From NCBI GenBank assembly GCA_965222935.1, contig CBDCVA010000002.1:806001-870000 (forward strand): DNA of 64,000 nucleotides. The letters are read 5' to 3'. The stretch is from CBDCVA01 sp965222935 [NCBI: Candidatus Latescibacterota bacterium]. Lineage in GTDB: Bacteria > Latescibacterota > CBDCVA01. Position 1 is the first letter of the stretch. Each line of letters opens with the position of its first letter. The notes under the pieces were generated by a model, which saw nothing but the letters and a program-made list of their open reading frames with translations, did not search any database and was not told the origin of the DNA. Shown here in pieces: positions 17,010 to 27,700 of the stretch. Position numbers and translations under genes: made by a program.

Positions 17010-17415
17010 TCAGAATCGCCCGATGAAGACACACGGAGGATAAGAGACCTCGTTCGCGTTGGCCACATGGGCTGCGGCCAGCGTCTCGAAGAACTCACCG
17101 TTGAGCAGTTCGTCCCTGAGCTTCCCAATGGACGATCCAATGGTGCCATTCTCCCGAGGACTGCCGGGTTCGATATACATCGCAAGGGTCGCCACCTTAA
17201 TCGTCAGGCACTCGCGCGCGCATTCTATCGATCATCGCCACCGACCGCTTCAGACGCGTATTTCCCTTCTCCAGAGCCGTAAACCGTTTGGCCTAGCTCA
17301 CCCCCAGCCCTCCGTACGCCCTCCGCCAACGGTAGTACGTCTCCTCCACGATACCCAGCTTCGGGCACATACCAGCCACCGTTCTGCCACCACGCCGACA
17401 ACACAGAATCTCACT
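17010..17415 (-). pseudogene. IS3-family transposase remnant
   Basis: On the minus strand a frame reads KLGIVEETYYRWRRAYGG, then a TAG (17295-17293), then LEKGNTRLKRSVAMI. This is the OrfA helix-turn-helix and leucine-zipper region of an IS3-type transposase. After a large internal deletion the OrfB integrase C-terminus appears from 17195: YIEPGSPRENG and KLRDELLNGEFFETL (consensus IEPGSPWENG and KLRDELLNGE). The DDE catalytic region before the final Glu is gone. No terminal repeats could be identified. It is a dead element between a dehydrogenase gene and tRNA-Pro. Confidence 0.8.
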
Positions 17416-17462
17416 GGGATAGACGCGAAATACTTAATGCTTTGTCATGTAGGGACGAAACA

Positions 17463-17539
17463 TGGTCGGGGTGGGCGGATTTGAACCGCCGACCCCCTGC
17501 TCCCAAAGCAGGTGCGCTACCGGACTGCGCCACACCCCG
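17463..17539 (-). tRNA. tRNA-Pro (TGG)
   Basis: The minus strand folds as a full cloverleaf. The acceptor arm pairs CGGGGTG with CACCCCG and is followed by A and an encoded CCA. The D-arm contains GCGCAGTCCGGTAGCGC. The anticodon stem-loop is CCTGC-TTTGGGA-GCAGG with anticodon TGG, and the T-arm contains GGTTCAAATCC. The rdgB stop codon lies inside the D-loop, so the tRNA is probably processed from the same transcript. Confidence 0.95.
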
Positions 17540-18143
17540 ACTTTGACTGGCGCTCGTTCACCAATGCCCAGAGCGCACGCAGAGCGCGTGCGCGGTGACT
17601 CCGGGCATTCTTTTCTGCGGGCTTCATCTCCGCGAGGGTCCGCGTCTCGCCCTCGGGCACGAAGATCGGATCATACCCAAACCCACGCACGCCACACGCC
17701 TCGGATGTGATGACCCCTTCCAGGGCGCCTTCGGTCCACACCTCGCGTCCACTTTGCCAGACGAGGACCACGACACACCTAAACCGAGCGGTCCGCCTCG
17801 CCGGCGGCACCCCCTCCAGGCACGCCAGAAGTTTCACGATGTTCCGAGCGTCATCGGCGTGCGCACCGGAGAAGCGCGCCGACTTCACGCCCGGCGCGCC
17901 GTCGAGCGCGTCCACCTCCAGGCCCGAATCGTCCGCTAGGGCAATCCGACTCACCGCACGAGCAACGTAACGGGCCTTGAGCAAAGCATTCTCTGCAAAC
18001 GTGCTGCCGGTTTCCTCGGGTAGGGCTAGATCGGGAGCCACCTCGTCCAGCCCACAGCAGGTGACGCCGCTCAAGATGGCCCGAATTTCGCGCAGCTTGC
18101 CGGGATTGCGCGTTGCGACGACGACCGCGTCGAAAGCCATCAT
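17517..18143 (-). CDS. rdgB: Non-canonical purine NTP pyrophosphatase (RdgB/HAM1)
   Basis: The 208-aa protein hydrolyses ITP, dITP and XTP to the monophosphate, keeping deaminated purines out of DNA and RNA. Family landmarks are present: VVATRNPGKLREI at the N-terminus, ADDSGLEVDALDG, GVKSARFSG, GFGYDPIFVPEG and EMKPAEKNARSHRARAL. It ends with KSGCGAVR, encoded partly by the 5' end of tRNA-Pro: the TAG at 17519-17517 lies in the tRNA D-loop, a 23-base same-strand overlap. It follows rph with a 30-base gap in the smpB-amidase-rph-rdgB run. Confidence 0.93.
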   Translation of the reverse strand: MMAFDAVVVATRNPGKLREIRAILSGVTCCGLDEVAPDLALPEETGSTFAENALLKARYVARAVSRIALADDSGLEVDALDGAPGVKSARFSGAHADDARNIVKLLACLEGVPPARRTARFRCVVVLVWQSGREVWTEGALEGVITSEACGVRGFGYDPIFVPEGETRTLAEMKPAEKNARSHRARALRALWALVNERQSKSGCGAVR

Positions 18144-18173
18144 CCGTGCCTTAGCGATGTCGGTGGCCCGTGT

Positions 18174-18908
18174 CTAGCTCAGGACCGAGAGTGGACAGAG
18201 CTCCTTCTGAAGCTCGAAGATCTTGCGCAGGCCGCGCTCGCCCAGATCCACCAGTCCACTGAGCTGTTCCTTCGAGAAAGGCGCGCCCTCCGCCGTCCCC
18301 TGGATCTCGACGATCTTACCCGTGCCCGTCATCACAAGGTTCATATCTACCTCGGCCGTCGAGTCCTCTTCATAGCACAGGTCGAGAGCCGGGGTCGCCT
18401 CGACGATGCCGATGGAGACGGCGGCAATGTGATCGAGAAGCGGGTTGGCGGCGAGTTCCCGCCCCTTCAACAGACCGGCCACGGCGTCGTAAAGCGCGAC
18501 GAAGCCGCCTGTGATAGCCGCTGTGCGAGTCCCTCCATCGGCCTGGATGACATCGCAGTCCACCGTGATGGTGCGCTCGCCCAACAGCGTTAGGTCCACC
18601 ACCGCTCGTAGCGACCGGCCAATCAGGCGCTGGATCTCATGGGTGCGCCCCCGGATGCGTCCCGTCGCCGCCTCGCGGGCGATGCGCCGAGCGGACGATG
18701 CGGGCAACATGCCGTACTCCGCCGTCACCCAGCCCGTGCCACGGCCTCTCAGAAAGCCGGGGACACGCGCCTCGGCCGTGGCGCTGCATATGAGCCGTGT
18801 TTTGCCCAGCTCGATGAGGGCGGAGCCTTGCGCGTGAGCGAGGTAACGGCGGTGGATGCGCAACTCGCGCAGTTCCCAGGGTGTCCGACCGTCGGGGCGA
18901 GTAACCAT
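18174..18908 (-). CDS. rph: Ribonuclease PH
   Basis: The 244-aa phosphorolytic 3'-5' exoribonuclease trims tRNA precursors. It carries [46 protein letters not shown] and [14 protein letters not shown], all characteristic of RNase PH. The start at 18908 (MVTRPDGR) matches where the family begins; an in-frame GTG at 18944 would add 12 residues and overlap the amidase gene. The neighbour rdgB and the tRNA-Pro just downstream make an RNA-processing and nucleotide-housekeeping cluster. Confidence 0.93.
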   Translation of the reverse strand: MVTRPDGRTPWELRELRIHRRYLAHAQGSALIELGKTRLICSATAEARVPGFLRGRGTGWVTAEYGMLPASSARRIAREAATGRIRGRTHEIQRLIGRSLRAVVDLTLLGERTITVDCDVIQADGGTRTAAITGGFVALYDAVAGLLKGRELAANPLLDHIAAVSIGIVEATPALDLCYEEDSTAEVDMNLVMTGTGKIVEIQGTAEGAPFSKEQLSGLVDLGERGLRKIFELQKELCPLSVLS

Positions 18909-18936
18909 CAAGAGACCGCTCCAGCCAGTGCAGCGC

Positions 18937-20505
18937 TCACTCACCCGCGCTGGAGAAGCGCTCGGTCAGTTCTCGGTCGCGCCGTTCCTTGAATGCGGCG
19001 ACGGCGCGCAGGAGCGCCTCGGCGATTCCTTGCCGGAAGTCTCGACTACGCAGTTGTTTCTCCTCGAACCGGTTGGAGAGAAAGCCGATTTCCACGAGCA
19101 CCGACGGCATGCTGGCGACCGTACCGAGCATGACATAGAAACCCGCCTGCTTGACGCCGCGATCAGCGAGGCTCGTCGTGGCGCGGAATTCGCCTTGGAC
19201 GAGCCTCGCCAACTCCTGACTTTCCTTGAGATGCTGATCGGAGGCCATATCGGTCAGGATAGCCCGCACGTCGCGCAGGAGGAAATCCTCGGCGTCGAGC
19301 GCGCCCACCTTGGCTAGCGGCTCTTCGAACTCGAGCACCGCGTTCTCGCGCGCGGCGACGGCCTTGGCGGCTTCCGTCTTAGCCTCCGAAAGGAAGTAGG
19401 TCTCGGCGCCGGACGCACGTCGGCTCCTAGCGGCGTTGGCGTGGATGGAGATGAAGAGCTTGCCGCCGTTTCGCACTGCGATCTGCGAGCGGTCACGTAG
19501 CCGGACGAACTCGTCCGAATCGCGTGTCATGACAACCGCCACGCCCAGGCGCGACTCAAGGAGATTCCTCAGCCGCCGGGCGACATCGAGGACGACATCC
19601 TTCTCCGCTAGACCCGCGCGCCCTACCGTGCCGGGGTCTCGCCCGCCGTGACCCGCGTCGATGATCACGGTGTCGATGATCCACCGATCGACATCGGGAG
19701 CGACCGATGTTGTATCGGCCTCACGGGCCTCGTCGCGCCATAGGGAAAGCACGATGCCCCCGGGAGCCTCGCGCTGCTTGAGCTCATGGCGTAGCACGCT
19801 GGAGCTCAATAGAAAGGAAATCTGCGCTGAGTCCTCGTACTGATAGATCTCGATGGCGCGGACGTCGCCCCTGGGCTCGGTCGCTCCTAGAACCACCTGA
19901 TTGGCACGAGCGCCGAGGATAGAGAGATGAAGCCAGTGCGGAGCGGTTTCCATCGTCTCGATTCGATCAAAGCGTCTGGTCGTCTCGAGGATGACGAGGG
20001 TCCCGTTGGCACGCGGCTCGATGCGCATTCCCGACACGTTGATGGGGCTGGACTCGACCGCCAACGTGCGCTGGGCAGGATCCCAGATCATGCGCCCGGA
20101 AATCATCCGCTCCAGAATAGCGGTGAACGGCTCAATGGGAATCCAAACGTCCGCACCGCGCCATAGCGGCGCAGTAGGCAAGTTTAGCGCACGGTCACCG
20201 AGGGTAACCAGCGGAGTCTCCGCGACCGCCTCAAGCTGCTGACCGCCCAGGCGGAGGACTAGCCGGTGCGCGGGCGCCTGCCAGAAGGCCTCGGCACCCA
20301 ATCCCTCGGCCAGAGCACGCAGCGAACAGTAGATGACGCCATCGCGTTCCTCGGCTGGAAGCTCGGTGCCCGGTCGCCCGTCGATGAAGACGAGGTCAAC
20401 ATTGGCCGCTGAGAGCGAGGTTGTCGCCAGCATCAGCCCCAAGGCGATAGCGGCTATAACGCGCCCGATCCGTCGGCTCGCGAACGCTTTCAAAAGCGCT
20501 TCCAC
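18937..20505 (-). CDS. N-acetylmuramoyl-L-alanine amidase
   Basis: The 522-aa exported protein has a signal peptide ([19 protein letters not shown]). An N-terminal copper-amine-oxidase-N-like segment follows (about 36-150, [18 protein letters not shown]), then an AMIN-like beta region, then Amidase_3 (about 285-505). Zn and catalytic motifs are [13 protein letters not shown], a Glu in [21 protein letters not shown] and [11 protein letters not shown]. It cleaves the amide between MurNAc and L-Ala during cell separation or wall turnover. The GTG start overlaps the last 16 bases of smpB, suggesting translational coupling. The family name AmiC would fit, but the N-terminus differs. Confidence 0.88.
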   Translation of the reverse strand: MEALLKAFASRRIGRVIAAIALGLMLATTSLSAANVDLVFIDGRPGTELPAEERDGVIYCSLRALAEGLGAEAFWQAPAHRLVLRLGGQQLEAVAETPLVTLGDRALNLPTAPLWRGADVWIPIEPFTAILERMISGRMIWDPAQRTLAVESSPINVSGMRIEPRANGTLVILETTRRFDRIETMETAPHWLHLSILGARANQVVLGATEPRGDVRAIEIYQYEDSAQISFLLSSSVLRHELKQREAPGGIVLSLWRDEAREADTTSVAPDVDRWIIDTVIIDAGHGGRDPGTVGRAGLAEKDVVLDVARRLRNLLESRLGVAVVMTRDSDEFVRLRDRSQIAVRNGGKLFISIHANAARSRRASGAETYFLSEAKTEAAKAVAARENAVLEFEEPLAKVGALDAEDFLLRDVRAILTDMASDQHLKESQELARLVQGEFRATTSLADRGVKQAGFYVMLGTVASMPSVLVEIGFLSNRFEEKQLRSRDFRQGIAEALLRAVAAFKERRDRELTERFSSAGE

Positions 20506-20969
20506 GATTCCCTCAGGGCGGCTTCCATCTCGCGCTCCTGTTCGCGCCTGGCGATGGCCTCGCGTTTATCGTAGAGCCTGCGTCCGCGGGCGAGCGCCAG
20601 TTCCACCTTGGCGACGCCGTCCTTGAAGTAGAGCTTGGTGGGCACCAGTGACAGCCCGCGCTCGACCACGCGCCCGACCAACCGCCGGATCTCCGCTTTG
20701 TGCAAAAGCAGCTTGCGCGTTCGCCTTGGATCATGGTTAGCGCGCGAGGCCTGCTCATAGGGGCCGATGTGCACGTTGAAAAGGTAGACCTCGCCACGTT
20801 CGATCATTGCGTAACCGTCACTCAGGTTGGCGCGGCTCTGACGCAGGGACTTCACTTCGGTGCCCACGAGCACGAGCCCGGCCTCGTACATCTCGATCAT
20901 CTCATACTCGTGGAAGGCCTTGCGGTTCCTGACGACGATTCGAACGCGAGCGTCATGAGCGGCGTTCAT
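20490..20969 (-). CDS. smpB: SsrA-binding protein SmpB
   Basis: The 159-aa protein binds tmRNA and takes it to stalled ribosomes (trans-translation). Recognisable pieces are VRNRKAFHEYEMIEMYEAG, VGTEVKSLRQSRANLSDGYA, HIGPYEQASRANHDPRRTRK and LVPTKLYFKDGVAKVELAL; the basic tail ends RESWKRF. The ATG at 20969 is preferred; an in-frame GTG at 20984 is possible. It heads the cluster with the amidase, rph, rdgB and tRNA-Pro. No tmRNA gene was found in the window. Confidence 0.93.
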   Translation of the reverse strand: MNAAHDARVRIVVRNRKAFHEYEMIEMYEAGLVLVGTEVKSLRQSRANLSDGYAMIERGEVYLFNVHIGPYEQASRANHDPRRTRKLLLHKAEIRRLVGRVVERGLSLVPTKLYFKDGVAKVELALARGRRLYDKREAIARREQEREMEAALRESWKRF

Positions 20970-21045
20970 GGTGTCACGGTTCACGGGTTGCCCGCTAATG
21001 TGGCGGAGAGGTCAAGGAGGCGAACCCCGATTCCTAGGGCGTTAT

Positions 21046-21074
21046 AAGATAGACCCTAGCCGACAGCATCGCAA
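21046..21074 (-). promoter_or_regulatory. Possible promoter of the smpB cluster
   Basis: Minus-strand TTGCGA (21074-21069), a 17-base spacer and TATCTT (21051-21046). Both boxes are imperfect (four of six). Confidence 0.35.
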
Positions 21075-21193
21075 GCGGGTTCAGCAAAGCGGCGGATGGC
21101 TTGACTTTCGGCAGTGCCCTCCGTATTGTCCGCGCGACCGGGCACCCGGCTCGACTGTGGCCGAGGCATCCCGGTAAGCGGCGGAGCACCAAG

Positions 21194-22186
21194 GTGGAAA
21201 CAGTCGGCTTTGGCGTGATTGGTCTCGGTGTGGGGGCATCGCGTGCCCGGTTGGTCGCCGAGACACCAGGGACGCGTCTCGCCGCCGTCTGCGACCTAAA
21301 CGACCAGCGCGCACAGGCCGTCGCCGCTGAGCATGAGGTCCCGTGGCACCGCCACTACCACGAGCTCATCGCGCGCAATGACGTGAACGTCGTGCTCGTG
21401 ATGACGCCATCGGGTCAGCACGCGACCGTGGGCGTCGAAGCCGCCAGAGCGGGCAAGCACGTGGTGACGACCAAACCCTTGGACGTCACCCTGACAACGG
21501 CGGATCGGCTGATATCGGCCTGCGAGACAGCGGGGGTCATGCTCGCCGTTGACTTCCAATACCGTTACACGTCAGATACCCAGTGTGTTAAGAGAGCCCT
21601 TGACGCTGGGGCGCTGGGGCGGCTGATCCTGGGCGAGTCACGGCTGAGGTGGTACCGGGAGCAGAGCTACTATGACGTCGGCTGGCGCGGCACGTGGGCA
21701 CTCGACGGCGGAGGCGCGCTTATGAACCAGTCGGTGCACTTCATCGATCTGCTCGTCTGGTTCATGGGCCCAGCCAGGAGTGTGCGGGGACGGATCGGCA
21801 CGTATGCACACGACATCGAGACGGAGGACCTGGGGACGGCGCTGGTGACTTTCGTCAGTGGAGCGCAGGGCATCATCGTCGGGACGACGACCTACCCCCA
21901 GAACCTGCCCGCAACCGTCGAGGTCCACGGCGATCGAGGTGGCGTGGGTTTGGAAAACGGCCGGCTTGCCCGCTGGGACTTTGTCGGCGAACCACCCAAG
22001 CGCGAGGCCTTTAGCTATGAGGGACCTCGCAACGTGATCGAGGATGTGGCCAGTGCGCTGCGCGATGGCCGAGCGCCTCTGGTGGACGGACGCGAGGCGC
22101 GAAAATCGTTGGAGATCATCCGCGCGGTCTATCGTTCAGCGCAGGAGGGCCGAGAGGTTAGGCTACCGCTGGAAGAGGGCACCTGA
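21194..22186 (+). CDS. Gfo/Idh/MocA-family oxidoreductase, TKP variant
   Basis: The 330-aa protein starts with GTG at 21194 behind a GCGGAG site; the open frame extends further upstream, but only from here does the Rossmann strand VGFGVIGLGVGASRARL begin. VCDLNDQRAQ follows strand 2. The usual EKP motif reads TTKPLDVTL, so the Glu is replaced by Thr while the Lys is kept. The substrate domain contains GGGALMNQSVHFIDLLVWF. It is the closest relative in the window of the protein at 3204-4241 in the second half. It diverges from the smpB cluster. The substrate is unknown. Confidence 0.83.
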   Translation: METVGFGVIGLGVGASRARLVAETPGTRLAAVCDLNDQRAQAVAAEHEVPWHRHYHELIARNDVNVVLVMTPSGQHATVGVEAARAGKHVVTTKPLDVTLTTADRLISACETAGVMLAVDFQYRYTSDTQCVKRALDAGALGRLILGESRLRWYREQSYYDVGWRGTWALDGGGALMNQSVHFIDLLVWFMGPARSVRGRIGTYAHDIETEDLGTALVTFVSGAQGIIVGTTTYPQNLPATVEVHGDRGGVGLENGRLARWDFVGEPPKREAFSYEGPRNVIEDVASALRDGRAPLVDGREARKSLEIIRAVYRSAQEGREVRLPLEEGT

Positions 22187-22594
22187 GAAGCGAGCGCTTC
22201 CCCGATGCCGATCTATGGTGCTGATACGGATGAGTTGGCCCGGGACTTCGACCCCGAGGGGATCCTCTTCCGCATCTACCTTCGTGAGGGCGAGACGTTC
22301 GCCGGCCACGTGAGGATGCTGTCGGCAGGGTTCTGCCGTCTGTGGGTCCTGGTGATCCGCTCTTTCGCGATCCTCATCGGGCGGGAGTTCATGTGGCTCA
22401 TGTGGCGAATCCATTCCTTTTTTCAGGTCTGACGTCCTCGGCGGCCTGACGCTCGCCCACACCTACACACTCCCCGGCGAGCCGCGTGCGATGCCCAAGA
22501 GATTGCTCGATCCGGACAGAACGCGGACGATCACCATGCGCGTTGAGGCACTGCGTTCGCCGCTGGCCTTGCGTACACTTGGGCGCTAGATCGC
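22187..22594. other. No recognised gene; short open frame
   Basis: Plus strand 22205-22432 encodes 75 residues starting MPIYGADTDELARDFDPEG, and a second short stretch up to 22590 is open in another frame. Neither resembles a family I know, and no ribosome site supports the first. It may be decayed coding sequence. Confidence 0.3.
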
Positions 22595-23959
22595 CTAGCG
22601 ATTCTGGTCGCCTTCGTCGCTGAGGGATGTGCCCAGCTTCCGTTGGCGGAGCTTGCCCGGAGTGTGAAACGTCGCGCCGACGATGCGGCCCGCGTAGGTG
22701 GCATCGTCTTCGGACGGCGTCAGGTTGACGCTGAAACCGAAAGGCCCGCGCGACTGGGTTACACGGACGAGGATGGCATTATCGCCCTTGATGAGCGCCA
22801 CGGGGACGCGCTCGTTCGGCAGGTGGTGGTTCCGCTCTCCGTTGAAATCCGCGGCCTTCTGCCCATTGAACCAGACGCGCAAGCCTTCGTCGGAGCCCAG
22901 GTCAAGCGTGGCGGGACCGTCGTCGGAGACGCGGACCTGACAGAAAGCATAGGCGATACCGGCTTCGACCTTCCCGAATAGGAGGCTCAGGTCGAGCTTC
23001 TGGCCGGAAAAGCGGACGGGATCGCTCCATCCGCCCCGCCCGGGAACCGGCGTCAGCATCTCGGGCTGGATGTCCAGAGCGGCGTCATCGGCTTCCCCGA
23101 GCGGACCATAGACGGTCCAGACCTGGCTGCCCCCGGGACCGTCGGGGCGTTCTGACAGAGGGTCCTGCGGGTCTACGAAGACGAGGTCGCCCCAGGTGGA
23201 TTCGCGGTCGTCTTCGCGCCACCAGTTGAGCTCGCTCGGCTTGACGGGTCCGCGCCCAACGGCCTGGGGACCGTCAACATCGAGCACGGCGAAAGCGAAG
23301 CCAATATGGCAACCCCGATGCGGCGGACCGAAGAGATCAGCACCGCCACCCAGACCACGCTCACCCAGCGGAACAGCGGCTTCGAGGACGTAGCCGTCGT
23401 AGGTGGGCCTCACGGCCAGGCGCACTTCCGGCGCCTCGCGCTCGGTCGCACCACCGTCACTGCCACGGAGCCATCGGCGCGCCCCGGGCGGTGCGTCGGG
23501 GTCAGCAGCGAGGAAGATGGCATGGTCACCGCCGGCGAATGTACTGTCAACGTCACCGTCGTGTTCCAGATCGAAGTAGAGCGCCAAGCCATCGAGAAGT
23601 CCTGGTCCCGTGTGGACGGTGTCGTCAGTCACCTCTGCCGCGATGTAGAGGTACTCCTCGTCCCACAGCGCGCGGATCACGGCCGCCAAGTCTGAACTGT
23701 CTCCGACATCGCCTCGTGCGCGGGCCTCGACCGCGGCGCGATGGAGCCGGACGAGGTCGGCGTCGAACCATTCATCAATATCTCCGTCCACGCGGATGGG
23801 CTGGCGCGTCTTGCGGCATTCGAGGGCGCGCTTGGGTGCGGGTGCCGCCACGGCCGCGCACGCCGACACGATAAGCACCAGGCAAGCGAGGGCCGCGCCG
23901 GTACGAGCGCTCACAGGATGCCGGATGGCAAGATGTCCCAATAGCGGTAGCCGCAACAT
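22595..23959 (-). CDS. Exported protein with CBM9-like and jelly-roll domains
   Basis: The 454-aa product starts MLRLPLLGHLAIRHP and has a signal peptide ending ACAAVAAPAP; the open frame reaches 24088 but the signal peptide sets the start. A CBM9-like/DOMON domain (about 45-280) contains IRVDGDIDEWFDADL, EYLYIAAEVTDDTV and YVLEAAVPLGERG. A second beta domain (about 295-430) with GLRVWFNGQKAADFN and DNAILVRVTQS looks like the galactose-binding jelly roll used by glycosidases. No catalytic domain is present, so binding rather than hydrolysis is inferred. It lacks the IKxLF tail of the other CBM9 proteins. Confidence 0.7.
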   Translation of the reverse strand: MLRLPLLGHLAIRHPVSARTGAALACLVLIVSACAAVAAPAPKRALECRKTRQPIRVDGDIDEWFDADLVRLHRAAVEARARGDVGDSSDLAAVIRALWDEEYLYIAAEVTDDTVHTGPGLLDGLALYFDLEHDGDVDSTFAGGDHAIFLAADPDAPPGARRWLRGSDGGATEREAPEVRLAVRPTYDGYVLEAAVPLGERGLGGGADLFGPPHRGCHIGFAFAVLDVDGPQAVGRGPVKPSELNWWREDDRESTWGDLVFVDPQDPLSERPDGPGGSQVWTVYGPLGEADDAALDIQPEMLTPVPGRGGWSDPVRFSGQKLDLSLLFGKVEAGIAYAFCQVRVSDDGPATLDLGSDEGLRVWFNGQKAADFNGERNHHLPNERVPVALIKGDNAILVRVTQSRGPFGFSVNLTPSEDDATYAGRIVGATFHTPGKLRQRKLGTSLSDEGDQNR

Positions 23960-24222
23960 AGCTATAGAATATGCCACGACATCCGCGCGGGCAACTCGGT
24001 TTGCGCTGAATGCGCAATCCAGCCCACCTTTCATTCCTGTGCAGGCGCGAGCGCTAGGCCGCGGCGGCAGCGAACCAAGGGGGCGCATAGGGCGTCTCTA
24101 AATACGCACACGTGGGCATGGGCTTTGTGACCGAGGCGGTGGACGCGTCGCACGACACGGTGGGGATGGAACAGCGTGCGAACGATGCAACGATCGTAAC
24201 GGATGGAAGGGGGAAGAGGGCG

Positions 24223-24567
24223 GTGAGCCTTTGGGATCGGGTTAACGAGAGGTTGGGCGTGGCGCGCAAGATGGCCGCCGATCTGCTCGACATGGCAGAG
24301 GATCTTTCGCGCCGCGGACGCATGAAGCTGGAAATTTACAACTTGCACAGCGACGTGCGCGACGCGATGGCGGAACTGGGCGGCAGGATCTACGAACTGC
24401 ACGTCGAACAAGGCCAGGCCGAGACACTGACGGACGAGGCGGTCCAGGCACTCTTCGATAAGGTCACCTCGCTCGGAAAGGCAATCGACCAGAAACAGAA
24501 GACGCTCGACGCCTTGACGGCTGAAACCCAGGCTGAGCCCGCAGGCTCCGGGGCCTCTGAGGCATAA
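24223..24567 (+). CDS. Small coiled-coil protein
   Basis: The 114-aa acidic protein starts with GTG behind a long purine-rich GGAAGGGGGAAGAGG site; the frame is open back to 24112 but nothing supports a start there. The product is almost entirely helical, with heptad-like content (MKLEIYNLHSDVRDAMAELG, VTSLGKAIDQKQKTLDAL) and an Ala/Glu-rich end. It has no signal peptide. Proteins of the pattern LxLEIYNLxxDVxxxxxELGxxxYEL occur in many uncultured phyla without assigned function. Confidence 0.6.
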   Translation: MSLWDRVNERLGVARKMAADLLDMAEDLSRRGRMKLEIYNLHSDVRDAMAELGGRIYELHVEQGQAETLTDEAVQALFDKVTSLGKAIDQKQKTLDALTAETQAEPAGSGASEA

Positions 24568-24796
24568 GGACGAGGTCTCCAGACAGATCGGGATTGGTGG
24601 AGCGTCTATCGTCCTACAAAGACCCTCCGGGCACAGCATTCAGAGAGCCTCGGAAAGATATCACTGACAAGAGGAATCTTCCCATCCTATCGGAGCGGCT
24701 CTACAGGCGGCCCGATCTCTGTACGGAACACCTCCGGCGCTGCAGCCTCAACGCCTTCATCGGGCGTCTAGAGCCCACCTTGCACGCACCGGAGCG

Positions 24797-27700
24797 GTGA
24801 GCCCCCAGCCGGTGATCCGACGGCCGCTCCGGTTGCTGCGGCGGTGCGCTGAGCTTTGGAGCATCATCGTCGTGGCGCTCCTTATGGGGAGCACTACGTC
24901 CGCCTTGGGGCAACCCGCGACGGTGGAGGTCGGCGCCAACACGCTCGAGAATCGCACGTACAGCTTCGCCTCGGAGCTCTTCGGAGATGGCGCCTACGAG
25001 CTGGCTCTGAAGAAGCTCAACGATTTCCTGCGCGACTTCCCGCAGAGCGACAAGGTCCCCAAGGCGCGCTTCTTGATCGCCGAGACGCAGTTCGCGCTCG
25101 AGCGCTACCGCGAGGCTCTGGCCCGGTACCGCGCCTTCGAGGAGGATGTCCCGCGCGATCCTTTGACCGATGACGCGCTGTTTCGCCAGGGCGAATGCTG
25201 GTTCAAACTGAGCGACTTCTCCCGGGCCGTGGAGGCATTCGAGATGGTGCTGGCCCGCTACCCGAAATCGGACCTAGCCGGCGAGGCCGCATTCTGGCTG
25301 GGAGAGGCCCACTACAACCAGGATGATCCTATCGGCGCCATCGACGCCTATGCCCGCGCGACGCGCGACTACCCCACCAACCGCGTGGGGGACTACGTTT
25401 ACTACTCGCTGGGATGGGCTCACCAGCTACAGGGCGAATACGAGGCGGCGGTGGAGGCCTATGCGAAGGTGCTGGAGCGCTATCCACATAGCCCGCTCCT
25501 GGTGGCCGCGCAATACAAGATGGGCGAGGTGCTCTACGAGCAGGGGCGGTACCGCGAAGCCGTCGCGACGATGCGCCGGGTCGTCAATGTGGTGGGCCAG
25601 AGGGAGCTGGTCGCCAAAGGCTACTTCCTGCTGGGCGAGGCACTCTACCAACTGGGGGAGTTCGCCGCCGCGCGGGGAGCCTATCGGGTTCTGACCCAGG
25701 AACTCCCGAGCAGCGCGCTGGCCCCGAAGGCCCATATCGCCACCGGCTGGGCATGGTTCGAGGAGGGGCAGTATGATGCCGCGGCGAGCACCTTCGATGC
25801 GTTCCCTGGGCACTTCCCCAAGAGCGAACTGTCCGGCGTCACCCTCTTCAAGCTGGGCCAGAGCCGCGCGCTTCTGGGACACACTCAGGCAGCCGGTACG
25901 GCGTTCAGCCAGCTTGTCCGCGACCATCCCGGTCATGACTACGCGGATGACGCGCTCTACGAGCTCGGCCTCCTGGCGCTCAACGCGCGCAGGGGCGATG
26001 AGGCCGAGGCGGCGTTCAGTCGGATCACCCACGAATATCCCCAGAGCCTCCTGGTCGCGGACGCGCTCTTCATGGTCGGCGAGACCGAGCTCCGCAGGGG
26101 ACGATACGAACCCGCACGTTGGGCGTACGCGGAAGTCGTGGCGCACTTCGATGCATTCGCCCGTTTACCCGAGGCGCTCTATCAACTCGCCTGGAGCGAG
26201 CATGCCTTGGACCGGGAACGCGAGGCGATCGAGCACTGCCGGGCGCTGTTGGCCAGCCGAGCGACGCGGGAGCTCAAGCGTGACGGTCTCCTGCTCATGG
26301 CCGAGGCGACGTACGGAGCCGAGGACTATGCGGGGGCCATGGCGGCGTACGATCGGCTGCTGAGCGTCGCTGGGAGCGATGTCGCTGCGATCGATGCACT
26401 CTACGGCAAGGGATGGGCGGCCCTCAAGACGAGCGAGTACGAGACCAGCATCGAGGCCTTCGGCGAGTTGCTGATCCGCGCGCCCGACTCACCGCTGGCG
26501 CCGGACGCCGCCTTCCACATCGGGGACGCCTACTTCAACCTGCTCGCCTTCGACGATGCGGCCGCGGCCTACGAGCGCGTTTTCCAAATCTACCCCACGA
26601 CCGCTTTCGCCCCGCGTGCTCTCTTCCAGGTCGGGCAGTGCCGCTTCAAGACGAGCGATTTCCTGCACGCCATCGCCGACTACAACCGGCTTTTGGGCGC
26701 CTACCCGTCCTCCCAGTACGCCGATGACGCGCAGTACATGATCGGCTGGGCTTACTTCCGCAGGAACGAGCTCCAGCGCGCGGTCGAGGCGTTCAGCAAG
26801 GTCGCGCTGGTCGAGCCGGGGAGCGCCTTCGCCGATGATGCCTTGTACCATACGGGCAATATCCACCACAACGCCGGTGACGTTCCCCAGGCGGTGGACG
26901 CCTATCGCGAGGTCCTGCGCCGGTTCCCCGAAAGCGAGCTCATACCCGAAGCGATCCATGGGATCATGCGTGCGCATCTGAAGGCCGGAGCCGTGGATTC
27001 GACGCTGGCGGCCGCGCAAAACTACGTCGTCGCTCACCCCGAGGCCCTGATCGCCCCGGACCTTTTCCGGCGAATGGGCGATATCCACTTCAAGCTCAAG
27101 CGCTACGACGAGGCCATCGCCCACTATGAGCAGATCGCCTACCGCTATCCGGATGGCAGCCTGGCGCCCGAGGCACTTTATCTTGCAGGTGCGGCGTACA
27201 CAGCGATGGATAGCCTGGAGCTAAGCGTTGTACCCTATGAGCGGGTGCTGGCGGACTACGATACAACCGACGTGGCGCCGGAGGCCGGTCTGGCCCTGGC
27301 ACGCGCGTATGCCGGCTTGGGAAGACAGCCCGAGGCGTTCGACGCCCTGAGAACGACGATCGCGAGCTACCCGGAGACGACTCCAGCGGACAGCGCACGC
27401 TTAGCGATGGCACGCAGGGCGACTGATTCCTCCGACCATGCCCTCGCCGATTCGCTCCTTCGCACCGTGATCGGCAGGCGAACCGATGCCCTCGCTGCGG
27501 AGGCTGTGCCGGCGGCTTCGGAAGAAGACCACCGAACATCCCTCGAGCTGCCGACTCTCACCATCTATGGTCCCCAAACGCTGGAGTTTCCGACCCTCGG
27601 AGAGAAGGCGGCCCTACTCGACGAGCGCGGCTTCACGATCGTTCGCGAGCCCCAGCCCCGCACTGCCGCCACCCTGCGCAAGTTCCACGCACGCGCAGCC

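Noticed and set aside
22205-22432. 75-codon plus-strand frame after the third dehydrogenase
   Set aside because: No ribosome site and no family recognised; kept only as an uncertain region.
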